A stretch of DNA of 64,000 bases from an uncultured Alistipes sp. (GTDB lineage: Bacteria; Bacteroidota; Bacteroidia; Bacteroidales; Rikenellaceae): assembly GCA_900769445.1 (NCBI GenBank), contig CAAGGR010000115.1:98170-162169 (forward strand), read 5' to 3'. Position numbers and translations under genes: made by a program. Position 1 is the first letter of the stretch; every line of letters starts with the position of its first letter. Below the pieces are notes generated by a model. It worked only from the letters and a program-made list of their open reading frames with translations, did no database searches and was not told where the DNA came from. Of the stretch, positions 57,092 to 64,000 are shown one piece after another.

Positions 57092-59020
57092 TTAATGAAT
57101 AATTTCTTCTATGGCAGGATCTGCACCTGACAGTATATTTATGATTTTATCTATTAGTATAGAGAACCCCAACATTTCCAATGCTGTATAATTATTAATA
57201 TTTTTTCCTAATGTATCTTTTACATTTTGACGTAAATCTTTGGGGAATTTTTTGAAGAATCCCCCAGAGTCTTCAATTTTTTTCTGAGCTATTTGTTTTT
57301 TATATGCTATTGAGAAATAATCTTCTATTGTAAAATCAATATCGGTATGTTCGTCGGTTTTCGGCAGCATGAGAAAATACCAATTATTATCTTTGTATGT
57401 TTTAAAGTTCTCTCGGCCTCCCGTAATGCCGAATTTTTTCATTGCCTCTGCACCTGAGTCATCTCGATCCAATACAACTACAACGTTCCTATTATTATTT
57501 ATAAGTGGACGCAATTTATCAACATATTGTTTTGCGTTTTCTCCAGCTCCTCCCATACACAAAATATCCCAGGAAATTTGTTTGTATTGGGGTTTTGTTG
57601 GTTTTAAAACCTCTATTGCCTTATTTATATAATTTATATCTCCGATACCTTCTACCAATATGAGAGGATTGCTGGAATCGAGGAAAAAAGTTCCATCAAA
57701 ATAGTTAATTAGGCCTCCTGATAATTCTTTAATTTTGGCAAGAGTATCTAAATTTTCAATCTTTCCTCTTTTTAGCGATATAATATTTTTGTTTTGTAAT
57801 TGGTTTAGAAATATTGAAGAATGGGTAGTTATGATACTATACCTATTCCCAATGTTAAACAACTTTCCTAAATCAGTTTTTCTAGCCGTGTGTATGTGTG
57901 AATCGGGCTCATCAAAAAGACATAGACTATCTTTGTTTGAGAGAATATGAATTATAAGATTTGAGTTAATTAATTTTTTTTCACCTTCACTCAAACCATC
58001 CATTGTCCCTTTATTACTGAAGAGGATATTAATCTTTTTAATAACTTGATTATCGCCTTCGGTTCTACACTTATACAAACAATAGAACAATGTACTAGCT
58101 TGATCTATGAAATTAATCTCATTGATGATATTTCTAAAAGACTCTATACTATATTCGTTGTTTTCTTTAAGTTTCTCAATAAATCCTTCTATTTCTGTTC
58201 CTTCCCATTTGCGTATGTTTGTATTATCATATTCAAAAGATATACGGCATTGAGAATTGTCTGTTAAGTCATTTATAAATTTAATAACATCAACATCTTC
58301 AGAATATAATAATGTTAATAATGAAATTTCCCATTCATAACGTCCTACATAAAACATAAATGGTGGTCTAAATCCAGGAGTGGCAACCATTTTACTACAG
58401 TATTTTTCATATATGGGCTTGTAGCATTCTTTCCACAATCGTGTGTCCTCTCCACTATATGATGCTATTATGTTTTTGGGAAGAATATCCATTGAAATTT
58501 TATCTCCACCCTTTAGAATACCATTAGATATTTCGTATAAGTTGCCGTTGAGAATATATCGAATGGTATATTGAAATTTACAAGGATATTTTTTTAATCC
58601 GTCTTTTAATGTTGCAATATGATATAAGCTATAGAATATAAGACTAATTGCTTCTAGTACATTACTTTTACCTGATCCATTTAAGCCAATCAAGCAACAG
58701 TAATTGTCAGTATTTTCAAAATCTATTGCTAAATTCAAAAGATTCTTATATTCTTTAATTTTAAGAAGATATAACTGGAAGTTATCAGACTTGATATGAT
58801 ATTTATAGCATAAAGATATCTCTTCATCGATATTGCCATATCGATAATCTGGAGATGACGTTAAATCATATTGATCAAGCCAATTATTTATAATCGCTAC
58901 ATTGCCCGCTGTTCTCTTTTCAAATCCGAAGGCATTAATTAAAGTACGCTTCGTTAACTTATAAGGTTGCTTATCTTTTTTAATCTGTGTAGCGATAATT
59001 TGTAACTCTTTTTTCTCCAT
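57092..59020 (-). CDS. OLD-family ATPase/TOPRIM nuclease
   Basis: A 642-residue protein. A short N-terminal winged-helix-like module (about 20-60, KLTKRTLINAFGFEKRTAGN) precedes an ABC/SMC-type ATPase: Walker A GLNGSGKS (112-119), signature-like LSEGEKK and Walker B CLFDEPDSH. The C-terminal TOPRIM domain has LILVEGIGDINY and VVVVLDRDDSG. This is the layout of OLD endonucleases, the family that includes phage P2 Old and GajA. No UvrD-type GajB or AriB-like partner is present; the neighbour is a 192-residue unknown, 20 bp upstream. Markedly AT-rich. Confidence 0.85.
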   Translation of the reverse strand: MEKKELQIIATQIKKDKQPYKLTKRTLINAFGFEKRTAGNVAIINNWLDQYDLTSSPDYRYGNIDEEISLCYKYHIKSDNFQLYLLKIKEYKNLLNLAIDFENTDNYCCLIGLNGSGKSNVLEAISLIFYSLYHIATLKDGLKKYPCKFQYTIRYILNGNLYEISNGILKGGDKISMDILPKNIIASYSGEDTRLWKECYKPIYEKYCSKMVATPGFRPPFMFYVGRYEWEISLLTLLYSEDVDVIKFINDLTDNSQCRISFEYDNTNIRKWEGTEIEGFIEKLKENNEYSIESFRNIINEINFIDQASTLFYCLYKCRTEGDNQVIKKINILFSNKGTMDGLSEGEKKLINSNLIIHILSNKDSLCLFDEPDSHIHTARKTDLGKLFNIGNRYSIITTHSSIFLNQLQNKNIISLKRGKIENLDTLAKIKELSGGLINYFDGTFFLDSSNPLILVEGIGDINYINKAIEVLKPTKPQYKQISWDILCMGGAGENAKQYVDKLRPLINNNRNVVVVLDRDDSGAEAMKKFGITGGRENFKTYKDNNWYFLMLPKTDEHTDIDFTIEDYFSIAYKKQIAQKKIEDSGGFFKKFPKDLRQNVKDTLGKNINNYTALEMLGFSILIDKIINILSGADPAIEEIIH

Positions 59021-59040
59021 ATCAAATCCTTATTTATAGT

Positions 59041-59619
59041 TTACAATCCGCCCCAAATCATTGGGTTAGTCAAAAGGTTTGCGACGATATTTGAGGCGAC
59101 ATCTGTGCCGAACTCTTTGAGTTTGGCAAGGACGCCGTGGCGTGCCTTTTGCAAATCGTTGTCAGCTTCGGCTACAACGGATTTCAACTCCTTAATTTGG
59201 CGGCCAGTCAAATCATCTTTTATTGCCTCGATAAACAACTCCACAGCCATTGATTGTTCTTGGCTTTGTGATTGGCTATTAGAATTATTAATAGTTGTTG
59301 TGACATTTATGGCATCGCCATCTTTTATACCAACAGAATCTACGACAATGCTAGGTAATTCATTGAAAGCTTCCAAGATTGCTAATAGTCGTAATTGTTG
59401 ATTGTAATATAATCTATTTTCACATTCGCTATTAAATTCCTTAATATGTTTATCTCTGGGAAAATTTATTTCCAAAAATCTTGTGGTTTTTGATATCCAT
59501 TTATAGTATTCCCCCATATCAGGATATTCTATAATGTCTGGGAATTCTGAATTTTCCTGTAGTAAAGGTATTCTATCTTTATGCTCTTGAATCAAAGATT
59601 CTAATGTTATATCGCTCAT
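59041..59619 (-). CDS. Uncharacterised protein paired with the OLD-type nuclease
   Basis: A 192-residue protein of no recognised family. Residues 1-95 are predicted helical and soluble (EYYKWISKTTRFLEINFPRD; RLLAILEAFNELP). A low-complexity Asn/Ser/Gln spacer (about 108-122) follows. The C-terminal part is a charged helix, then a hydrophobic end DVASNIVANLLTNPMIWGGL that could insert in a membrane or oligomerise. Gaps of 22 and 20 bp tie it to putAbiC and the OLD-type gene. It may be the latter's partner or an independent effector. Confidence 0.7.
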   Translation of the reverse strand: MSDITLESLIQEHKDRIPLLQENSEFPDIIEYPDMGEYYKWISKTTRFLEINFPRDKHIKEFNSECENRLYYNQQLRLLAILEAFNELPSIVVDSVGIKDGDAINVTTTINNSNSQSQSQEQSMAVELFIEAIKDDLTGRQIKELKSVVAEADNDLQKARHGVLAKLKEFGTDVASNIVANLLTNPMIWGGL

Positions 59620-59641
59620 ATTACCTCTGACTTGTTAATAC

Positions 59642-60547
59642 TTACTTTGCAAATCTATTGTATGCCCCCTGTGCATATTCTTCTTTATCATTCACTTTTG
59701 CTAATAACTCTAAGCGAAGATTATTAAAAACAGCATATTTCTCAATCAGAGGTTTGAATTTGTCTCTGCCATTAGCAGTCAAGCAGTTATAAAACATCAT
59801 GACTAACTCATAGTCCGATAACTGACTACGAATTATACAAGCATAGTCATATCGCTCGCTATCTTCTATCAAATCACTTGTATCAACAAATTTATAGATA
59901 TGATATAAGTGTCTAAAATAATGATCAAAACGAGTTGTTACAGATATGACAGGATAGGCAATATAGCCATTCTGCTTTAGTATTTTTATAATTCCGTCAG
60001 CATGACGAGCACCATTATACTCTATAATGGCATGTTTATATATTCCTTCAAAAGTCTCGCGGCCATGAAGTTGTCCTTTAGGTGCTCCTTTATAAAATAT
60101 CTCTTCAGGAATATTATGTGGGCGAATATTGGGGCTTGCATAATATTCATACGACAAATTTGCAATAATCTCTTGTTGCAATGATAGCATATTGAAGAAG
60201 GTATTCTCAAAACGCTGACGCTTCATTGTTTTGTTCTGCTCTTGGAACTCGAGCTTTTGTGCATTCAATTCATTGCGAGTTTCTTTTAATTCTTCTCGCT
60301 GTAATTTGAGCTCTTCTTTTTGATATAGTAGTGTAACTATTAAACCCGCAAATGCTAAGCCTGAAAATAGAGCATTAACAGCGCCAAACATATCTCCAAA
60401 TGTTCCTTGATTTATAGGCTCATCAATAAATTTGTTAATGCCCCACCAAGACAACCCCCACATAGCAATAACGCCAACTATTGCTATTATAATCCAAATC
60501 CACAATCGAGATTTAGTTTCTTCATTATTTAGTTTATCCTTGCACAT
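59642..60547 (-). CDS. Putative phage abortive infection protein (putAbiC family)
   Basis: A 301-residue membrane protein. Two helices (about 15-35 and 57-76) are separated by the family-typical INKFIDEPINQGTFGDMFGAVNALFSGLAFAGL region. A coiled coil (77-112, LKLQREELKETRNELNAQ) leads to a cytosolic domain with FENTFFNMLSLQQEIIANL and GRETFEGIYKH. These match putAbiC, predicted to act in phage exclusion by homology with lactococcal AbiC. Lies between abiH (11 bp) and the 192-aa gene. Confidence 0.85.
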   Translation of the reverse strand: MCKDKLNNEETKSRLWIWIIIAIVGVIAMWGLSWWGINKFIDEPINQGTFGDMFGAVNALFSGLAFAGLIVTLLYQKEELKLQREELKETRNELNAQKLEFQEQNKTMKRQRFENTFFNMLSLQQEIIANLSYEYYASPNIRPHNIPEEIFYKGAPKGQLHGRETFEGIYKHAIIEYNGARHADGIIKILKQNGYIAYPVISVTTRFDHYFRHLYHIYKFVDTSDLIEDSERYDYACIIRSQLSDYELVMMFYNCLTANGRDKFKPLIEKYAVFNNLRLELLAKVNDKEEYAQGAYNRFAK

Positions 60548-60558
60548 ATCTATTCAAA

Positions 60559-61542
60559 TTATGGTAAAATCTTAAATATTGGTTCGTTTACTGTGAAGAA
60601 AAGTCTACTACGCAACTCGTCAGTCCAATGCTCCTCATTAATCCTCATCTTGTGCATAATCAAATCTTGCTGCCGCCTTTCTAATCTACCTCGTTTTTGC
60701 ATCTGTGCGGGGTTAATTGCTCCGGGATTATAGAGATGCTGAATAATTGCTATATTTTTTCTACTAACTAAATTCTCTCCTATTAACTTCCACCAATGTG
60801 CATCTGTGTCCCCGAGAGATACGCCCATTAAAATGATAAGATTGGCATCTGCAATTAGTTCTTCACATCGTAGATGTCTGGTCGTTTTCATTACTTGATT
60901 GGATTGCATTTTTATCATACAATCCTTAATATTCTCATTGACTTGAAATTCACGATGTTTAATTTGTTCAATATTATCAACGCCTATAATGATAGATTCT
61001 CCTAATTGACCGTGAACGTGAATAATATTTCGTAAATTGGTATTGATCGAAAAAACTTTAGTCGTGACACCTGCATTAAGACCTAATATTTTTTCGAGAG
61101 TATTAGTATAATTCAATGTGATTACATTAATATCTTTAGAGGATGTACTTACAGCCCCTAAAAATCTATCAAACCTAGTTTTATCCAATGCTCCTAAGTA
61201 CTTGCTAACAGTTGTAAAATCTGTTTGAAATTTTGTTTTCAGATCATTGGTCGGAGAGAACTTCTCATTCTCTTCTTTGAGATAATTTTGCAAATGTCTG
61301 TTTAACTCAAAATAGAAATCATCAAACTCCTCAGCATTATTCGTCGCAGAAGTAAACTCTCCCAATCCACTCTCCATATCAGACCATAACACAGTATCCT
61401 CTGTTATAGCTGATTCCATTTTTTCTAATAAAGGACTGCCATCCTTAACATTCTCTGCGAGATATTTATAAAATTCAGGATAGCTTGTAGCCATTCCTTG
61501 CGCCTTATCAAAGCCATTTCCTAATATGTATAGTACGTTCAT
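60559..61542 (-). CDS. AbiH family abortive infection protein
   Basis: A 327-residue protein starting MNVLYILGNGFDKAQGMATSY, the glycine-rich nucleotide-binding-like motif that defines AbiH. LWSDMESGLGEF and the later ITLNYTNTLEKIL and VHGQLGESIIIGVDN segments also fit; the latter resemble SIR2-like folds. Lactococcal AbiH confers phage resistance by an unknown mechanism. It is encoded 21 bp after hsdS in the same operon, a placement typical of defence genes nested in type I R-M loci. Confidence 0.88.
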   Translation of the reverse strand: MNVLYILGNGFDKAQGMATSYPEFYKYLAENVKDGSPLLEKMESAITEDTVLWSDMESGLGEFTSATNNAEEFDDFYFELNRHLQNYLKEENEKFSPTNDLKTKFQTDFTTVSKYLGALDKTRFDRFLGAVSTSSKDINVITLNYTNTLEKILGLNAGVTTKVFSINTNLRNIIHVHGQLGESIIIGVDNIEQIKHREFQVNENIKDCMIKMQSNQVMKTTRHLRCEELIADANLIILMGVSLGDTDAHWWKLIGENLVSRKNIAIIQHLYNPGAINPAQMQKRGRLERRQQDLIMHKMRINEEHWTDELRSRLFFTVNEPIFKILP

Positions 61543-61563
61543 TGGGCGTAGTTGTTTTGTCGG

Positions 61564-62841
61564 TTACTCGAAAATTTGGGTTTCGAAGTTCTTTAATGCA
61601 TTTTGCCTATACTCGTTAGCCTTTTGTTCTAATACTGCCAAGTGCTTTTTATTCGTCATGTAATAATCAACGATAGTAATTTGTTCAGCTGGTGGTGGTA
61701 CAGGAATAGATAAATTTAGAATTTTACTCTGCGAAATAGACGGTTGGGCTGAAATGCTTCTATACTGATTTAAATTCATATATTCCAATGCTATTGCCAA
61801 ATACTCCCAAGATACTATGTCGGAAATTTTATCAACCTTAAATGCATTATCTGTAATCCAATACTTACCATCAACAATATGAATATTACCACAATATTCA
61901 CCAACTCTTCCAATAACAATTCGTTTTCCCGAGAAACAATATGCATTGTGGTTTCCCGTAACTCCATTTCCTCCGAGTACAGGGTATTCTCCTTCTATTT
62001 GTTTATTCTTGGGCAAAAACAAACCGCTATTCATCCTTATAACCTTGTACAACTTCTCCATTGGATATAAGGAACTAATCTGCTCGTATGCATTGTTCCA
62101 CCAATCCCAACGACCTATTTTAGACAAAGGGCAGAATGTGAGAAGTTTTCTTGCATGATTTATGTCGCTACTATCATCCTTATAACCCAATAGGGCTTTA
62201 ATCTTGTTAGATAAGTCAGAAGATATTCTATTTATATCTGCATCGCATTGAGTAGCGTTGGTTATAGTTTTATTGTACTCCTCCACCAATTTATTCTGCT
62301 CCTCTAATGATGGAACAGGGACTTTGATATTGAGGAATAATAGTTCCTGCAAATAATGGCGATTAGTAGTACCATTACTTGCTTGTTCGCAAAATTGGAT
62401 AAAAGCCTCTGTAGTTGTAAGAAGTGCCAAATAGTGTGGATTAATTATGTTATAATCCACATCGAATGTCCAGAAATTACCGGTGATAATTCCTCCATCC
62501 AGTACTTCCGGAACTACTCCAAATGCGCCATTACGAGCATCTATTTTGGACAATAGAAATTGTCCCTTTGAAATCAAGAATTGATTCTTAGTGCCAATCT
62601 TACTTCCAATCTCCTCGTCTCGTAAAAAGATACCGCCATTACGAACTTTAATTGTTGCTCGCTTGTAGGTTTTATCATCCTCAATAGCCACAGCTGTCTT
62701 ATTGCGTTTCAGGAACTCTCCGATACGCATCATTGGGTATGCCTTACTGAATGCAATCTTTGAGTCATTCAGATATTGCACACTCCAATTGAACAATCCA
62801 CTAAATGGAACTGTCGAAATATATTTCATTGCATTTAGCAT
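61564..62841 (-). CDS. hsdS: Type I restriction enzyme specificity subunit HsdS
   Basis: A 425-residue subunit with two target-recognition domains, each followed by a helical spacer: TRD1 about 20-170 with spacer LEEQNKLVEEYNKTITNA, and TRD2 about 235-385 with spacer PAEQITIVDYYMTNKKHLAV. The frame opens at 62853, but the ATG at 62841 is preceded by GGGAGGAGAT, a strong Shine-Dalgarno rare in this genome, and overlaps the hsdM stop, so coupling is likely. The sequence recognised cannot be predicted. Confidence 0.88.
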   Translation of the reverse strand: MLNAMKYISTVPFSGLFNWSVQYLNDSKIAFSKAYPMMRIGEFLKRNKTAVAIEDDKTYKRATIKVRNGGIFLRDEEIGSKIGTKNQFLISKGQFLLSKIDARNGAFGVVPEVLDGGIITGNFWTFDVDYNIINPHYLALLTTTEAFIQFCEQASNGTTNRHYLQELLFLNIKVPVPSLEEQNKLVEEYNKTITNATQCDADINRISSDLSNKIKALLGYKDDSSDINHARKLLTFCPLSKIGRWDWWNNAYEQISSLYPMEKLYKVIRMNSGLFLPKNKQIEGEYPVLGGNGVTGNHNAYCFSGKRIVIGRVGEYCGNIHIVDGKYWITDNAFKVDKISDIVSWEYLAIALEYMNLNQYRSISAQPSISQSKILNLSIPVPPPAEQITIVDYYMTNKKHLAVLEQKANEYRQNALKNFETQIFE

Positions 62842-64000
62842 ATCTCCTCCCATTCGCCGTCGTTCAACTTCTTATAGAGGTGGTTGTTCTCAACCTTATA
62901 TTCATAGTGTTTTGCGGTAGCCTCCCATAGTTTATACTTCTTGCGATAAGGTGCATACTCTTTGAGCAACTCTTCCAATTCGTTCTCGCACTCGGCACCA
63001 GTAGTGGTAATACCCGCCTTCTGCACCTGAGCAATAGGAATCTGGTAGTCGAAAAGTTGTTTAACTATTGGCTTCACCTCTTCAGCAATCTTTGCTTCAA
63101 GCACCTTTAATTCTGCTTTCTTCGCCTTAATTTCTGAGCGAGGATTATTCTTATCAGTAATAAAGGTGTTTAATGTGGCGAGTTCCTCGGCATATTTATC
63201 CGTTACCTGCTCGTAAGCCTCTGCTTTCGCCTGCTCGTATTGTGCAACCTCCTCCGCAGTAAACTTCTTAAAGAACATAAGGCTTGGCTTAACCGTCGCG
63301 CCCGATGCCATAAATACATCCTGAGGGATAGAGGTAATCAAAACAATCTTCGCCATACCCTCAAAGAGTTCACGCACACTTTGGAGCTGAGTGTTATTCA
63401 ACACACCCTCTGGCAATACGATACCCAAGCGACCACCCGGTTTCAGCAATCGCAAACAACGCTCAATAAACAACACCTCGGTCAAGCCGCTGAGTTTGCC
63501 TGAGTCGTATAGACTGAGAACTGATTCGCCGATATTGCCATTGACCTGTTCCAAAGCCTTGGTGTACTCCTCGCCATAACGCTTAGTGTAGTGTTTGATT
63601 TTAGCCTCGTCTGTAAACTTGTCAGCTTCGGTAATCTTCAAACTCTTTTCAACTCGTGAACCGAAAGGAGGGTTGGTCAGAATCACATCGAAGCGATTTT
63701 CGAAGATGCCATTAACATTGAGCAAACCATCGTGATGGTGCACGCCACCGTGGCCATCGCCGTGCATAATCATATTCATCTTGGCGGTACGAGCCATACG
63801 AGGATTGGCATCAGTGCCGAAGATGCAATCACTCGACAGATGTTGCAAACGGCTATCTGCGTGAATAGTGTCGAGTTCTTGATTGAGAATGGTGAAATAT
63901 TCATCGACACGCTCGTCAATCTCGGCTTTTTTCTTGTCGCTTAAAGAATCATATTTTTCATCAAAAAGCTGTGCCTTAATCTGCTCCTTTGCTTTCTGGA
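62835..64000 (-). CDS. hsdM: Type I restriction-modification N6-adenine methyltransferase HsdM (partial)
   Basis: At least 388 residues, with the 5' part beyond the window. DAVILTNPPFG-type motif IV reads VILTNPPFG near 63680, preceded by CIFGTDANPRMARTAKMNM, the acidic SAM-adenine region. GGRLGIVLPEGVLNN is typical of HsdM. The C-terminal 120 residues are coiled and charged (contact with HsdS). The frame stays open to position 64000, so the apparent TTG start at 63848 is not real. hsdR is not visible and is expected upstream. Confidence 0.9.
   Translation of the reverse strand, partial: QKAKEQIKAQLFDEKYDSLSDKKKAEIDERVDEYFTILNQELDTIHADSRLQHLSSDCIFGTDANPRMARTAKMNMIMHGDGHGGVHHHDGLLNVNGIFENRFDVILTNPPFGSRVEKSLKITEADKFTDEAKIKHYTKRYGEEYTKALEQVNGNIGESVLSLYDSGKLSGLTEVLFIERCLRLLKPGGRLGIVLPEGVLNNTQLQSVRELFEGMAKIVLITSIPQDVFMASGATVKPSLMFFKKFTAEEVAQYEQAKAEAYEQVTDKYAEELATLNTFITDKNNPRSEIKAKKAELKVLEAKIAEEVKPIVKQLFDYQIPIAQVQKAGITTTGAECENELEELLKEYAPYRKKYKLWEATAKHYEYKVENNHLYKKLNDGEWEEIC

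Noticed and set aside
57092..59020. Gabija (GajA) or PARIS assignment for the OLD-type protein
   Set aside because: The domain layout is compatible, but no UvrD-like GajB or AriB-like partner is adjacent, and the TOPRIM is fused rather than separate.
63846..63848. Start of hsdM at 63848
   Set aside because: The codon is TTG and the frame stays open to the window edge with HsdM-like sequence, so the gene is simply cut by the window.
56200..64000. Search for hsdR
   Set aside because: No DEAD-box translocase or restriction motor is encoded here; if present it lies beyond 64,000.

Overview
The window looks like a chromosomal segment of an anaerobic gut member of the Bacteroidales, most likely Alistipes or another Rikenellaceae. 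The placement rests on family content (a three-gene menaquinol:fumarate reductase, a xus-type siderophore operon, BspA-like repeats, a DUF4294 protein, ribosomal protein S16 with a long Ala-rich tail) and on promoters. About twenty genes are preceded by a TAnnTTTG box with TTG/TTTG 18-21 bp upstream, the Bacteroidetes sigma-factor signature, and Shine-Dalgarno sequences are mostly absent. The genus is an inference.

Positions 1-48,200 are core genome. In order: formyl-THF cyclo-ligase; frdCAB; an epimerase; two tiny regulator-like genes; pheT; a surface lipoprotein with a nucleotidase; tRNA-Gln; a thioesterase; dnaG, smpB and tsaB; a bamD-omega-coaBC-recN operon; rpsF-rpsR-rplI; a leucine-rich-repeat protein; rubredoxin; a five-gene operon ending in lptE-TPR-secG; ppdK; xusA-xusB-xusC; folE-mnmA; rpsP-rimM; hsp20; trkA; and an operon of deoxynucleoside kinase, RsmF-like methyltransferase, MerR, Nif3 and zinc ribbon. 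Most operons end in clear hairpin terminators.

Positions 48,240-64,000 are an AT-rich accessory island. It holds an AraC-type regulator, three small excisionase-like HTH genes, a large orphan protein cut short by a 373-bp MITE-like element, a DUF4143 ATPase, long non-coding stretches with repeats, and a minus-strand operon entering from beyond 64,000. That operon reads hsdM - hsdS - abiH - putAbiC - 192-aa unknown - OLD-type ATPase/TOPRIM nuclease - BRO-N/Fic fusion. Gaps are 11-22 bp (hsdM and hsdS overlap) and it ends at a hairpin at 56,096-56,122. It looks like a type I restriction-modification locus loaded with several abortive-infection modules.

The observation I consider most novel is a family of three intergenic elements of about 125-130 bp (16,922; 24,484; 43,733). 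Each folds into one long hairpin. The internal-loop sequence is the same in all three, but the two flanking helices differ in sequence between copies while keeping their pairing. That is the pattern expected of a selected structured RNA or a hairpin-type mobile element.
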